This document shows positions 1-10,297 of a DNA stretch of 64,000 bases, piece after piece. The translations under genes were made by a program, and so were the position numbers. This DNA is from Rhizobium sp. GN54. Lineage in GTDB: Bacteria; Pseudomonadota; Alphaproteobacteria; Rhizobiales; Rhizobiaceae. Below the pieces are notes generated by a model, which worked only from the letters and a program-made list of their open reading frames with translations, was not told the origin of the DNA and did no database searches. The stretch is from positions 620,001-684,000 of the forward strand of contig NZ_JAJNCZ010000002.1 of assembly GCF_021026345.1 (NCBI RefSeq). The letters run 5' to 3'. Numbering within the stretch: position 1 is the stretch's first letter; each line of letters begins with the position of its first letter.

Positions 1-1
1 T

Positions 2-367
2 CCCAACGGTGCCGTTGCGCTGTCGGAGGTGGTGCTGTCGGAGCAGAACCCGACCGATTTCCAGTATCTACTGCAGACGGCTGCGGACGAGCGCGAGGTC
101 GAGGCCCATTCCTTCGGCATGAGCGTGGATACGCCGCGCGGCCGCATCAGCGTGCTCAATTTCGCCGGGATGCAGGGCTTCTATGGCATCGAGCCGAAGT
201 CGACCGATCGCGGGCTGAAGGGCGAGGCGGTGGTGTTCCGGGTGGAGGATCTCGGTCGCTGCCGCAGGCATCTGGAAGACAACGCCATCGAATATGTGGA
301 GCGCGGCGGCCGCCTGCTGGTGCCGGCCGCGCCGGGGCAGGGTGCCCTTTTCGTCTTTGGAGATTGA
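2..367 (+). CDS. VOC (glyoxalase-like) family protein, 5' truncated by window edge
   Basis: The frame is open from the first bases of the window to the TGA at 365-367, so the true start lies upstream; the in-frame GTG at 29 is only an internal codon. The visible 121 residues look like the C-terminal part of a glyoxalase-like (VOC superfamily) domain, with the YGIEPKS and [16 protein letters not shown] segments followed by a final strand ending in FVFGD. VOC proteins bind a metal and a small substrate in a paired beta-alpha-beta-beta-beta fold, but the substrate here is unknown. It ends one base before kdsA, as VOC-type genes between pyrG and kdsA do in rhizobia (from memory), so it is probably co-transcribed with kdsA. 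Confidence 0.7.
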   Translation, partial: PNGAVALSEVVLSEQNPTDFQYLLQTAADEREVEAHSFGMSVDTPRGRISVLNFAGMQGFYGIEPKSTDRGLKGEAVVFRVEDLGRCRRHLEDNAIEYVERGGRLLVPAAPGQGALFVFGD

Positions 368-368
368 T

Positions 369-1208
369 ATGGAAACCAATGCAGTCGTCACCGCCGGGGA
401 AGGCAGGGGCAAGGTCACGTTCTCGCAGAAGGAGCGGCTGACGCTGATCGCCGGTCCCTGCCAGATGGAGAGCCGCGACCATGCCTTCATGATCGCTGGC
501 ACGCTGAAGGAACTGTGCGGCAAGCTCGGCATGGGCCTCGTCTACAAGTCGTCGTACGACAAGGCAAACCGCACCTCGCTTTCGGGCAAGCGCGGCATCG
601 GCCTGGAGAAGGCGATGGAGATCTTTTCCGACCTGAAGGCGGAATTCGGCTTTCCGGTCCTGACCGACATTCACACCGAGGAACAGTGCGCCCTGGTGGC
701 GCCGACCGTCGACGTCCTGCAGATCCCGGCCTTCCTGTCGCGCCAGACCGACCTGCTCGTCGCGGCCGCAAAGACCGGGCGTGTCATCAACGTCAAGAAG
801 GGGCAGTTCCTGGCGCCCTGGGACATGAAGAACGTGCTGGCGAAATTCACCGACAGCGGCAATCCGAACGTGCTGCTCTGCGAACGCGGCGCCTCCTTCG
901 GCTACAACACGCTCGTCTCCGACATGCGCTCGCTGCCGATCATGGCCGCGCTCGGCGCGCCGGTCGTGTTCGACGCCACCCATTCCGTGCAGCAGCCGGG
1001 CGGGCAGGGCGGTTCCTCCGGCGGCCAGCGCGAGTTCGTCGAGACGCTGGCGCGGGCGGCGGTCGCCGTCGGCGTCGCCGGCGTCTTCATCGAGACGCAC
1101 GAGGATCCGGACAACGCGCCCTCGGACGGACCAAACATGGTGCCGCTGAAGGACATGCCGCGGCTTCTGGAAAAGCTGCTGGCCTTCGACGCCGTCGCCA
1201 AGGGCTGA
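369..1208 (+). CDS. kdsA: 3-deoxy-8-phosphooctulonate synthase (KDO-8-P synthase)
   Basis: KdsA condenses phosphoenolpyruvate with arabinose 5-phosphate to give KDO-8-phosphate, a cytoplasmic step towards the inner core of lipopolysaccharide. The 279-residue product has the normal family length. Visible signatures include [42 protein letters not shown] and [16 protein letters not shown]. The cysteine in GPCQMES sits where metal-dependent KdsA enzymes carry their metal-ligand Cys and the E. coli enzyme has Asn, so this is probably the metallo-type. The ATG at 369 follows the VOC stop by one base; the longer frame back to 294 is a read-through artefact. enolase, which makes PEP, follows. Confidence 0.97.
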   Translation: METNAVVTAGEGRGKVTFSQKERLTLIAGPCQMESRDHAFMIAGTLKELCGKLGMGLVYKSSYDKANRTSLSGKRGIGLEKAMEIFSDLKAEFGFPVLTDIHTEEQCALVAPTVDVLQIPAFLSRQTDLLVAAAKTGRVINVKKGQFLAPWDMKNVLAKFTDSGNPNVLLCERGASFGYNTLVSDMRSLPIMAALGAPVVFDATHSVQQPGGQGGSSGGQREFVETLARAAVAVGVAGVFIETHEDPDNAPSDGPNMVPLKDMPRLLEKLLAFDAVAKG

Positions 1209-2627
<1,419 letters not shown>

Positions 2628-2680
2628 GGCTGCACTGATTTTTTGGGGCCGCCGGACGGGATCCGTTCGGCATTGCGTCT

Positions 2681-2870
2681 TGCCCCTCACCCTAGCCCTC
2701 TCCCCGCAAGCGGGGAGAGGGGACAATGGCCGCAGTTCTGATCTCCCTCATCGCCCAGAATCGAACCCGGCCAGGCACGCTTTGAACGGTTTGCGAAGGG
2801 GCAAAGCATTTGCCACGCATTCCCTTCGCCCCGCTTGCGGGGAGAAGGTGCCGGCAGGCGGATGAGGGGC
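2681..2870. repeat. RIME-type palindromic intergenic repeat, copy 1
   Basis: This fills most of the 334-base gap between eno and ftsB. Two palindromes flank a unique centre: a perfect one at 2696-2721 (12-base arms, 2-base loop) and an imperfect one at 2823-2848. The outer ends GCCCCTCA (2682-2689) and TGAGGGGC (2863-2870) are themselves inverted, so the whole block could fold into a long cruciform. The arms closely match the copy at 9841-9979. The arrangement fits RIME elements (rhizobial intergenic mosaic elements); assignment is by recall, repetition is seen directly. No ORF in it looks real. Confidence 0.85.
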
Positions 2871-2961
2871 GATCGTCCGGCATTTCCAATTCCATCATGG
2901 TCAACGCTCGGTTAACCGATCGGCGCTAGAGTGTCTCCGTACTGCGTATCGGGACTTTTCC

Positions 2962-3270
2962 ATGTGGACCAAGCATCACAAGAAGCGCCGGCTCGGCCGG
3001 TTCATCGTTCCGGCGATCACCGTCGCCTTTCTCTCCTATTTCAGCTATCATTCCGTCCACGGTGATTTCGGCCTGCGGGCGATGGAGCGGTTCGAGCGCA
3101 CCCGGGTGACGCGGCAGGCCAAGCTCGACGTGCTGGTCGGCGAGCGCAGGCGGCTCGAGCGCGAGGTGGCGCTGATGAGCGACGGCTCGCTGGAAAGGGA
3201 CATGCTGGACGAAAAGGCACGCTTCGCACTGAACATGTCCCGGGTCGACGAAATCGTGATTTTTCACTGA
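2962..3270 (+). CDS. ftsB: Septum formation initiator, FtsB/DivIC family
   Basis: FtsB-type proteins are single-pass inner-membrane proteins that join FtsL and FtsQ in the divisome. The 102-residue product has a short basic cytoplasmic N-terminus (residues 1-12), a transmembrane segment at about 13-30, and a charged coiled-coil-like stretch at about 45-75 rich in Arg, Leu and Glu, then a short C-terminal part. This is the size and layout of alphaproteobacterial FtsB/DivIC. Placement between eno and pdhA is typical of alphaproteobacteria. The ATG at 2962 is the first Met. A perfect TCGGTTAACCGA palindrome lies at 2908-2919 upstream. Confidence 0.85.
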   Translation: MWTKHHKKRRLGRFIVPAITVAFLSYFSYHSVHGDFGLRAMERFERTRVTRQAKLDVLVGERRRLEREVALMSDGSLERDMLDEKARFALNMSRVDEIVIFH

Positions 3271-3278
3271 TTTCGACG

Positions 3279-3328
3279 ATTAACCTGAAATAGGTTAATT
3301 TCAAATATTTGAACAATTTCAAATATTT
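3279..3328 (+). promoter_or_regulatory. AT-rich inverted and direct repeats upstream of pdhA
   Basis: In this GC-rich region a 50-base AT-rich island stands out. It starts with an inverted repeat, ATTAACC (3279-3285) and GGTTAAT (3293-3299) around a 7-base loop. Two exact copies of TTTCAAATATTT follow at 3299-3310 and 3317-3328, spaced 18 bases start to start. The first contains the palindrome CAAATATTTG, and TTTGAA/TTTCAAA form a further inverted pair. The island lies about 90 bases before the pdhA start. A promoter/operator for the pdh operon is inferred; the regulator is unknown. Confidence 0.5.
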
Positions 3329-3418
3329 AGAGCGAATGCTAGCCATGCATTTATGGCATTGCTGAGGCCGCTTTCTTCCCCTATGTTGCCGCCAATGGCA
3401 GAAACTCGGGAGGATTGT

Positions 3419-4465
3419 ATGGCTCCGCGCAAGACCGCGACCGTATCGAGCCGCAAAACAGCGGCAAAACCTGTCAAGAAAGACTTCAACGGCGGTACAA
3501 TCGTCGACTTTTCCAAGGAACAGGATCTGAACGCCTACCGCGAAATGCTGTTGATCCGGCGTTTCGAGGAGAAGGCGGGCCAGCTTTACGGCATGGGCTT
3601 CATCGGCGGCTTCTGTCACCTCTACATCGGCCAGGAAGCCGTCGTCGTCGGCATGCAGATGGCGCTGAAGGACGGCGACCAGGTCATTACCGGCTACCGC
3701 GACCACGGCCACATGCTGGCCTGCGGCATGAGCGCACGCGGAGTGATGGCGGAACTGACCGGACGCCAGGGCGGCCTTTCCAAGGGCAAGGGCGGCTCCA
3801 TGCACATGTTCTCCAAGGAGAAGCACTTCTACGGCGGTCATGGCATCGTCGGCGCGCAGGTGTCTCTCGGCACCGGGCTTGCCTTCGCCAACCGCTACCG
3901 CGGCAACGACAATGTCTCGCTCGCCTATTTCGGCGATGGCGCGGCCAACCAGGGCCAGGTCTACGAGAGCTTCAATATGGCCGCTCTCTGGAAGCTGCCG
4001 GTGATCTACATCATCGAGAATAACCGCTACGCCATGGGCACCGCCGTCTCGCGCGCGTCCGCCCAGACCGATTTCTCCCAGCGCGGCGCCTCCTTCAACA
4101 TTCCGGGCTACCAGGTGGACGGCATGGATGTCCGCGCCGTGAAGGCTGCCGCCGACGAGGCGGTCGAGCATTGCCGCGCCGGCAAGGGGCCGATCATCCT
4201 GGAAATGCTCACCTACCGCTATCGCGGCCACTCCATGTCCGACCCGGCGAAGTATCGCACCAAGGACGAGGTGCAGAAGATGCGCTCCGAGCACGATCCG
4301 ATCGAGCAGGTGCGGGCACGCCTCCTGGAGAAGAAGTGGGCTTCCGAGGACGAGTTGAAGCAGATCGACAAGGACGTCCGCGACGTGGTTGCCGATTCGG
4401 CCGATTTCGCCCAGTCCGATCCGGAGCCGGATGTCTCCGAGCTCTACACCGACATTCTGATCTGA
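3419..4465 (+). CDS. pdhA: Pyruvate dehydrogenase E1 component, alpha subunit
   Basis: With PdhB, this forms the thiamine-diphosphate heterotetramer that decarboxylates pyruvate and passes the acetyl group to lipoyl-E2. The 348-residue product has the ThDP motif, GDGAANQG followed by IIENN, at about residues 178-205, and the [11 protein letters not shown] phosphorylation-loop region seen in E1-alpha. An Ala/Lys/Thr-rich N-terminal tail of about 25 residues precedes the fold, as in rhizobial homologues. ATG 3419 is chosen because GGGAGGA sits just upstream and the preceding codons back to 3353 are not conserved. pdhB follows after 19 bases in one operon. Confidence 0.97.
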   Translation: MAPRKTATVSSRKTAAKPVKKDFNGGTIVDFSKEQDLNAYREMLLIRRFEEKAGQLYGMGFIGGFCHLYIGQEAVVVGMQMALKDGDQVITGYRDHGHMLACGMSARGVMAELTGRQGGLSKGKGGSMHMFSKEKHFYGGHGIVGAQVSLGTGLAFANRYRGNDNVSLAYFGDGAANQGQVYESFNMAALWKLPVIYIIENNRYAMGTAVSRASAQTDFSQRGASFNIPGYQVDGMDVRAVKAAADEAVEHCRAGKGPIILEMLTYRYRGHSMSDPAKYRTKDEVQKMRSEHDPIEQVRARLLEKKWASEDELKQIDKDVRDVVADSADFAQSDPEPDVSELYTDILI

Positions 4466-4484
4466 CCCGGGCGGAGGAAACACC

Positions 4485-5882
4485 ATGCCAATCGATATTC
4501 TCATGCCCGCCCTGTCACCGACGATGGAAGAGGGCACGCTGTCCAAGTGGCTCAAGAACGAGGGTGACAGCGTCAAGGCCGGCGACGTGATCGCCGAGAT
4601 CGAGACCGACAAGGCGACCATGGAAGTGGAAGCCGTCGACGAGGGCACGATCGCCAAGATCGTCGTGCCCGCCGGCACCGAGAACGTGAAGGTGAACACG
4701 CTGATCGCGCTGCTCGCCGAGGAAGGCGAGGACGTGGACCAACTCGGCAAGGGTGTCGGCGAGGACGAGGTCGAGGCCGGGCCGAAGGGTGCAGAGGTCG
4801 AGGCGCCGAAGCCGGCGCCGGCCACAGCGGCTGCGGCATCGGTCCCGGCCGCACCGAAGGTCGAAGTCGCTGCCGATCCGGACATTCCGGCCGGCACCGA
4901 GATGGTCTCCACCACCGTTCGCGAAGCACTGCGCGACGCCATGGCCGAAGAGATGCGCCGCGACGGCGACGTCTTCGTCATGGGCGAGGAAGTCGCCGAA
5001 TACCAGGGCGCCTACAAGATCACGCAGGGCTTGCTGCAGGAATTCGGCGCCAACCGCGTCATCGACACCCCGATCACCGAGCACGGCTTCGCCGGCGTCG
5101 GCGTTGGCGCGGCGATGACCGGCCTGAAGCCGATCGTCGAATTCATGACCTTCAACTTCGCCATGCAGGCGATCGACCAGATCATCAACTCCGCCGCCAA
5201 GACGCTCTACATGTCCGGCGGCCAGATGGGCGCGCCGATCGTCTTCCGCGGCCCGAACGGCGCTGCGGCCCGCGTCGCCGCCCAGCACTCGCAGTGCTAT
5301 GCCGCCTGGTACAGCCACATTCCGGGCCTCAAGGTCGTCATGCCCTATACGGCGGCCGACGCCAAGGGCCTGCTGAAGGCTGCGATCCGCGATCCGAACC
5401 CGGTCATCTTCCTGGAAAACGAGATCCTCTACGGCCAGCACTTCGACGTGCCGAAGCTCGATGATTTCGTGCTGCCGATCGGCAAGGCCCGCATCCACAA
5501 GGCCGGCAAGGACGCGACCGTCGTTTCCTTCGGCATCGGCATGACCTATGCGACGAAGGCGGTCGCCGAACTCGAGAAGGACGGCATCGACGTCGAACTG
5601 ATCGACCTGCGCACCATCCGTCCGATGGACCTGCCGACGATCATCGAATCGGTGAAGAAGACCGGCCGCCTCGTCACCGTCGAGGAAGGCTATCCGCAGA
5701 ACTCGGTCGGCACCGAGATCGCCACCCGCGTCATGCAGCAGGCGTTCGACTATCTGGACGCGCCGATCCTGACGATCGCCGGCAAGGACGTGCCGATGCC
5801 GTATGCGGCCAACCTCGAGAAGCTCGCGCTTCCGAACGTCGGCGAAGTCGTCCAGGCGGTGAAGACCGTCTGCTACAAATAA
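4485..5882 (+). CDS. pdhB: Pyruvate dehydrogenase E1 component, beta subunit, with N-terminal lipoyl domain
   Basis: The E1-beta subunit completes the ThDP active site with PdhA. The 465-residue protein is longer than a typical E1-beta of about 330 residues because residues 1-80 form a biotinyl/lipoyl domain with the lipoylation motif ETDKATMEV (Lys at about 46). An Ala/Pro/Glu-rich linker follows at about 85-130, then the transketolase pyrimidine-binding domain ([25 protein letters not shown]) and the C-terminal transketolase domain. This fused form is usual in rhizobia and relatives. The lipoyl domain shares a 67-base identical DNA tract with pdhC. The Shine-Dalgarno GGAGGAAA precedes ATG 4485. 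Confidence 0.97.
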   Translation: MPIDILMPALSPTMEEGTLSKWLKNEGDSVKAGDVIAEIETDKATMEVEAVDEGTIAKIVVPAGTENVKVNTLIALLAEEGEDVDQLGKGVGEDEVEAGPKGAEVEAPKPAPATAAAASVPAAPKVEVAADPDIPAGTEMVSTTVREALRDAMAEEMRRDGDVFVMGEEVAEYQGAYKITQGLLQEFGANRVIDTPITEHGFAGVGVGAAMTGLKPIVEFMTFNFAMQAIDQIINSAAKTLYMSGGQMGAPIVFRGPNGAAARVAAQHSQCYAAWYSHIPGLKVVMPYTAADAKGLLKAAIRDPNPVIFLENEILYGQHFDVPKLDDFVLPIGKARIHKAGKDATVVSFGIGMTYATKAVAELEKDGIDVELIDLRTIRPMDLPTIIESVKKTGRLVTVEEGYPQNSVGTEIATRVMQQAFDYLDAPILTIAGKDVPMPYAANLEKLALPNVGEVVQAVKTVCYK

Positions 5883-5897
5883 CGGGAGGGCGGAGAC

Positions 5898-7256
5898 ATG
5901 CCGATCAACATCACCATGCCTGCCCTGTCGCCGACCATGGAGGAGGGCAATCTCTCCAAGTGGCTCGTGAAGGAGGGCGACACCGTCAAGTCCGGCGACG
6001 TGATCGCCGAGATCGAGACCGACAAGGCGACCATGGAAGTGGAAGCCGTCGACGAGGGTGTTGTCGCCAAGATCGTCGTTCCGGCCGGCACCGAAGGCGT
6101 CAAGGTCAATTCGCTGATCGCGGTTCTGGCTGCGGACGGTGAGGACGTCAAGGCTGCGGCCAGTTCTGGCGGTGATGCGGCGCCGGCTCCAAAGGCGGAG
6201 GCCGCAAAGACAGAGGCCAAGGCCGAGGCGCCGAAGGCTGCCGCCGCACCGGCCGAGAAGCCGGTGACGGATGCTGCACCCGCCGCCGCCACGCCGGCTC
6301 CCAAGGCCGACGGCAAGCGCGTCTTCTCCTCGCCGCTGGCCCGCCGGCTGGCGAAGGAAGCGGGCGTGGATCTCGCAGCGATTGCCGGCTCCGGTCCGCA
6401 TGGGCGCGTGGTAAAGGCCGACGTCGAGGCCGCGGTTGCGGGCGGCGGCGCAAAGGCGCCCGCGCCGGCTGCTGCCGCAGCGCCGGCCGCCGCAATGGCC
6501 AAGGGTCCTTCGGACGATGCCGTGCTGAAGCTGTTTGCGGAAGGTTCCTACGAGCTGCTGCCGCATGACGGCATGCGCAAGACGATCGCCTCGCGCCTGA
6601 CCGAGTCGAGCCAGACGGTTCCGTCCTACTTCATCTCGATGGATTGCGAGATCGACGCGCTTCTCAAGCTGCGCGCCGAGATCAATGCGTCGACGCCGAT
6701 GAAGAAGACGGACAAGGGCGAGGTTCCGGCGTTCAAGCTCTCGGTCAACGACTTCATCATCAAGGCGATGGCGCTGGCGCTGCGCGACGTTCCGATGGCG
6801 AACGCCTCCTGGACGTCGACCGCGCGTGTCCTGCACAAGCATGCCGACGTCGGCGTGGCTGTCTCGATCCCGGACGGATTGATCACGCCGATCGTTCGCA
6901 AGGCCGAGGAAAAGGCGCTCTCCGTGATCTCCAACGAGGTCAAGGACCTGGCTCGCCGCGCCCGCGACAAGAAGCTGAAGCCCGAGGAATACCAGGGCGG
7001 TACCACGTCCGTATCCAACCTCGGCATGTTCGGTGTGTCGAACTTCACCTCGATCATCAACCTGCCGCAAGCCTCGATCGTCTCGATCGGCGCCGGCGTG
7101 GAGAAGCCGGTCGTCAAGAACGGCGAGATCAAGGTGGGCACGGTGATGACGGCGACCTTCGCCTTCGACCACCGCGTCATCGACGGCGCGCTCGGGGCGG
7201 AACTTGCTTCCGCTTTCAAGCGCTACATCGAAAGCCCGATGGGGATGCTCGTCTAA
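5898..7256 (+). CDS. pdhC: Pyruvate dehydrogenase E2, dihydrolipoamide acetyltransferase
   Basis: E2 forms the core of the PDH complex and transfers acetyl groups to CoA. The 452-residue protein has one lipoyl domain (residues 1-80, ETDKATMEV), an Ala/Pro linker, a peripheral-subunit-binding domain at about 138-175 ([28 protein letters not shown]), a second linker, and the catalytic domain ending with the DHRVIDGA active-site motif. It starts 15 bases after pdhB behind a GGGAGGGCGGAG ribosome-binding stretch. Its lipoyl group would be made by LipA encoded at 10.6 kb and reoxidised by LpdA at 8.4 kb. Confidence 0.97.
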   Translation: MPINITMPALSPTMEEGNLSKWLVKEGDTVKSGDVIAEIETDKATMEVEAVDEGVVAKIVVPAGTEGVKVNSLIAVLAADGEDVKAAASSGGDAAPAPKAEAAKTEAKAEAPKAAAAPAEKPVTDAAPAAATPAPKADGKRVFSSPLARRLAKEAGVDLAAIAGSGPHGRVVKADVEAAVAGGGAKAPAPAAAAAPAAAMAKGPSDDAVLKLFAEGSYELLPHDGMRKTIASRLTESSQTVPSYFISMDCEIDALLKLRAEINASTPMKKTDKGEVPAFKLSVNDFIIKAMALALRDVPMANASWTSTARVLHKHADVGVAVSIPDGLITPIVRKAEEKALSVISNEVKDLARRARDKKLKPEEYQGGTTSVSNLGMFGVSNFTSIINLPQASIVSIGAGVEKPVVKNGEIKVGTVMTATFAFDHRVIDGALGAELASAFKRYIESPMGMLV

Positions 7257-7271
7257 CGGAGTGGTTCGGCC

Positions 7272-7913
7272 ATGAAAACGGTCCTCTGCTATGGCGACAG
7301 CCTCACCTGGGGCTATGACGCGGAGACGTTCGGGCGCCATGCGCCGGAGGACCGTTGGCCGAGCGTGCTTGCAAAGGCGCTCGGGCCCGGCGTGCAGGTG
7401 ATCGCCGAGGGCCTGAACGGCCGCACCACCGCCTATGACGATCATCTCGCCGATTGCGACAGGAACGGCGCGCGGATCCTGCCGACGATCCTGCACAGCC
7501 ACGACCCGATCGATCTCGTCGTCCTCATGCTCGGCGCCAACGACATGAAGCCGATCGTCTGCGGCACGGCCTTCGGTGCGATGCGGGGCATGGAGCGGCT
7601 GGTCGATCTCGTGCGGCATCATGCCTGGTCGTTCGAGGGCACGGAGCAGCCGGAGATCCTGATCGTCTCGCCGCCGCCGCTCTGCGAGACGGCGAACACG
7701 GCCTTTGCAGCGATGTTTTCCGGTGGCGTCGAGCAGTCGGCGATGCTGGCGACGCTCTATGCGGACCTCGCCGACGAGAAGGGCTGCGGCTTCTTCGATG
7801 CGGGCTCGGTGGCCAGGACCGCGCCGCTCGATGGCGTGCATCTGGACGCGGAGAACACGCGCGCCATCGGACGCGGGCTGGAGCCGGTCGTGCGCATGAT
7901 GCTCGGGCTTTGA
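7272..7913 (+). CDS. SGNH/GDSL-family hydrolase (arylesterase-like)
   Basis: This 213-residue protein carries the SGNH hydrolase blocks: GDSLTWG with the nucleophile Ser near residue 10, an Asn in LNGRTT (block II-like), GANDMK (block III) and DGVHLD, holding the catalytic Asp and His, near residues 187-192. Such enzymes hydrolyse esters or acyl groups; the real substrate cannot be told from sequence. No signal peptide is visible, so it is likely cytoplasmic. It starts 15 bases after pdhC with GGAG upstream, so it reads as the fourth gene of the pdh operon, an arrangement I recall from other rhizobia. A role in acyl or lipoyl metabolism would be a guess. Confidence 0.85.
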   Translation: MKTVLCYGDSLTWGYDAETFGRHAPEDRWPSVLAKALGPGVQVIAEGLNGRTTAYDDHLADCDRNGARILPTILHSHDPIDLVVLMLGANDMKPIVCGTAFGAMRGMERLVDLVRHHAWSFEGTEQPEILIVSPPPLCETANTAFAAMFSGGVEQSAMLATLYADLADEKGCGFFDAGSVARTAPLDGVHLDAENTRAIGRGLEPVVRMMLGL

Positions 7914-8020
7914 GAAGCGCAATGCCATCAACCGTTGCGAAGAGACGTTTGATGGGGATCAAGGAGTGAAAGCCCCGGGGGGCTAGGCTTGTTGCATCGA
8001 CGCCAAGAAGGAGATGCGCC

Positions 8021-8281
8021 ATGTCGAATACCCCGCACAAGCTGGCAGATGAATTCCCCGAATATGTCGGCGCGATCCGGCATCTGCGGGAGGTCGATGG
8101 TCACTTCAACCGCATCGCCGACGAGTACGACGCGGTGAACCGGGCGATCCATCGGGCCGAGACGGATATCGAGCCGGTGGACGACTTTCGCATGACGGAC
8201 ATGCGCAAGGAGCGGATGCGGCTGAAGGACGAAATCTACGGGTTGCTCGGGCGTTTCGAGGCCTTCGAAGAGCAGCCCTGA
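8021..8281 (+). CDS. DUF465 (YdcH-like) small protein
   Basis: The 86-residue product is highly charged and predicted helical, with FPEYVGAIRHLREVDGHFNRIADEYDAVNRAIHRAE followed by a MRKERMRLKDEIYGLL segment. That helix-turn-helix hairpin pattern fits the DUF465/YdcH family, whose function is unknown. The ATG at 8021 follows a clear AAGGAG. A GC-rich hairpin (AGCCCC/GGGGCT, 7971-7984) lies between the hydrolase gene and this one. lpdA starts 90 bases downstream, so it may be transcribed with lpdA. Confidence 0.8.
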   Translation: MSNTPHKLADEFPEYVGAIRHLREVDGHFNRIADEYDAVNRAIHRAETDIEPVDDFRMTDMRKERMRLKDEIYGLLGRFEAFEEQP

Positions 8282-8371
8282 GGGCGGAAGACCGCTTCCG
8301 CTCCTGCGACAACGACGGACGGTTCTCGCAAACGGGGATCGCCGCAGAAGAAAAGAGGAGTGGAAGCGCTC

Positions 8372-9817
8372 ATGTCGAATGCCTACGACGTCATCGTCAT
8401 CGGTTCGGGTCCCGGCGGCTATATCGCCGCGATCCGCGCCGCCCAGCTCGGATTGAAGACCGCGATCGTCGAGCGGGAGCACCTGGCCGGCATCTGCTCC
8501 AACTGGGGCTGCATCCCGACCAAGGCGCTCTTGCGCTCGGCCGAGATCTTCCATTACGCCCAGCATCCCGGCGATTACGGCATCAAGATCGAAGGCAGCG
8601 TGACGCCCGACCTGAAGGCGATCGTCGCCCGCTCGCGCGGCATCGCCCAGCGCATGAACGGCGGCGTCGGCTTCCTGATGAAGAAGAACAAGGTCGACAT
8701 CATCTGGGGCGAGGCGAAGCTTTCGAAGCCCGGCAAGATCGTCGTTTCCAAGACCGCCAAGAAGCCGGTCGAGCCGCAGGCGCCGCTGCCGAAGAACGTG
8801 CTGCCCGAGGGCACCTACACCGCCAAGCACATCATCGTCGCGACCGGCGCCCGCCCGCGTGCGCTGCCGGGCATCGAGCCGGACGGCAAGCTGATCTGGA
8901 CCTATTTCGAAGCGATGAAGCCCGCCGAAATGCCGAAGTCGCTGCTGGTCATGGGCTCGGGCGCGATCGGCATCGAGTTCGCCTCGTTCTACCGCACGCT
9001 CGGCGTCGACGTCACCGTCGTCGAGGTGATGAAGACGGTCATGCCGGTCGAGGACGCGGAAATCTCGGCGCTCGCCAAGAAGCAGTTCGAGAAGCAGGGC
9101 ATGAAGATCCACCTGGAGGCCAAGGTCACCAAGGTGGAGAAGGGCGCGAATTCCATCACTGCCCATGTCGAGATGAAGGACGGCAAGATCGAGAAGATCA
9201 CGGCCGACCGGATGATCTCCGCCGTCGGCGTCCAGGCCAATATCGAGAATATCGGGCTGGAGGCGGTCGGCGTGAAGACCGACCGCGGCTTCATCGCCAT
9301 CGACGGCTACGGCAAGACCAACGTGCCGGGCATCTATGCGATCGGCGACGTCGCCGGTCCGCCGATGCTGGCGCACAAGGCCGAGCACGAGGCGGTGATC
9401 TGCGTGGAGAAGATCGCGGGCCTGGCGAACGTCCATCCGATGGACAAGCTGAAGATCCCGGGCTGCACCTACTGCCACCCTCAGGTCGCTTCCGTCGGGC
9501 TGACGGAAGCCAAGGCCAAGGAGCAGGGCCGCGACATCCGCGTCGGCCGCTTCCCCTTCGTCGCCAACGGCAAGGCGATTGCGCTCGGAGAGGACCAGGG
9601 CCTCGTCAAGACGATCTTCGACAAGAAGACCGGCGAATTGCTGGGCGCGCATCTTGTCGGCGCCGAGGTGACCGAACTGATCCAGGGCTTCGTCGTCGCC
9701 ATGAACCTCGAGACGACCGAGGAAGAACTGATGCACACGATCTTCCCGCACCCGACCATTTCGGAGACGCTGAAGGAAAGCGTGCTCGACGCCTACGGGC
9801 GGGCGCTGAACGCGTAA
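8372..9817 (+). CDS. lpdA: Dihydrolipoyl dehydrogenase (E3)
   Basis: E3 is the FAD flavoprotein that reoxidises dihydrolipoyl groups on E2 and reduces NAD. The 481-residue protein has the N-terminal FAD motif GSGPGGY (residues 11-17), the redox-active disulfide CSNWGC (Cys42 and Cys47), the NAD-binding GSGAIGIEFASFY, the second FAD motif YAIGDVAG, and the C-terminal HPTISE with the catalytic His-Glu pair. ATG 8372 is preferred over the in-frame GTG at 8360 because AAGAGGAG lies upstream at a workable distance and MSNAYDVIVIG is the usual beginning. Position near pdhABC suggests it serves PDH. Confidence 0.97.
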   Translation: MSNAYDVIVIGSGPGGYIAAIRAAQLGLKTAIVEREHLAGICSNWGCIPTKALLRSAEIFHYAQHPGDYGIKIEGSVTPDLKAIVARSRGIAQRMNGGVGFLMKKNKVDIIWGEAKLSKPGKIVVSKTAKKPVEPQAPLPKNVLPEGTYTAKHIIVATGARPRALPGIEPDGKLIWTYFEAMKPAEMPKSLLVMGSGAIGIEFASFYRTLGVDVTVVEVMKTVMPVEDAEISALAKKQFEKQGMKIHLEAKVTKVEKGANSITAHVEMKDGKIEKITADRMISAVGVQANIENIGLEAVGVKTDRGFIAIDGYGKTNVPGIYAIGDVAGPPMLAHKAEHEAVICVEKIAGLANVHPMDKLKIPGCTYCHPQVASVGLTEAKAKEQGRDIRVGRFPFVANGKAIALGEDQGLVKTIFDKKTGELLGAHLVGAEVTELIQGFVVAMNLETTEEELMHTIFPHPTISETLKESVLDAYGRALNA

Positions 9818-9840
9818 GGGGAGGCACGGGGCCCTCGGGC

Positions 9841-9979
9841 TGCCCCTCACCCTAGCCCTCTCCCCGCATGCGGGGAGAGGGGACGTGGCCCACGCGCGGC
9901 TGGCGATCGGCGGGGGCATTGCGGCATCCGTCCTTCTCCCCGCTGGCGGGGAGAAGGTGCCGGCAGGCGGATGAGGGGC
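9841..9979. repeat. RIME-type palindromic intergenic repeat, copy 2
   Basis: This begins 23 bases after the lpdA stop and repeats the 2681-2870 element in the same orientation with a shorter central part. The first palindrome has CTCTCCCCGCA/TGCGGGGAGAG arms; the second is TCCTTCTCCCCGC/GCGGGGAGAAGG. The outer TGCCCCTCA and TGAGGGGC ends are again inverted. Strong stem-loops in the transcript could stabilise or end lpdA mRNA, which is inference. Confidence 0.85.
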
Positions 9980-10028
9980 GCGGACGCAGGTTCTCGCGGT
10001 TGGGGCAAAGCGGTCAGCCACCCTCGAT

Positions 10029-10142
10029 CGTCATCCCGGACTTGATCCGGGATCCAGTGGCGCCGCGTCTGCGGCGCGGAAATGCTCTTCTCGCGCACGG
10101 ACTTGCGCGGGCTGGATGCCGGATCAAGCCCGGCATGACGGA
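10029..10142. repeat. Second-family inverted intergenic repeat
   Basis: The left end at about 10029-10057 has GTCATCCCGGACTTGATCC and the right end at about 10112-10142 carries the inverted counterpart, CTGGATGCCGGATCAAGCC then CGGCATGACGG. The arms are imperfect inverted copies around a GC-rich centre with its own GCGCCGC/GCGGCGC hairpin. Similar sequence is widespread between genes in alphaproteobacteria (from memory). Together with the RIME copy this explains nearly all of the 480-base gap 9818-10297; I see no gene there. Confidence 0.75.
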
Positions 10143-10297
10143 ATTGAGGTGGCCTCGCTCCCGCCATGCGAGTGGCAGGCATCAAGGCGGAGAGTGCGTT
10201 TGCGCCTACGCCGAATTGCAGACGGGGTCGCGCTTGCCCATATGACGACGGGGCGGATTGGCGGCCCGACAAGAACAGATGCGAAGGAACAAACGGC

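Noticed and set aside
2908-3299. TTAACC-containing dyads near ftsB and pdhA as CtrA sites
   Set aside because: The TTAA half-sites are not spaced by seven bases as CtrA requires.
4515-7931. A 1138-codon minus-strand frame antisense to pdhB, pdhC and the hydrolase
   Set aside because: Same shadow composition; the plus strand holds three intact conserved enzymes with ribosome-binding sites.
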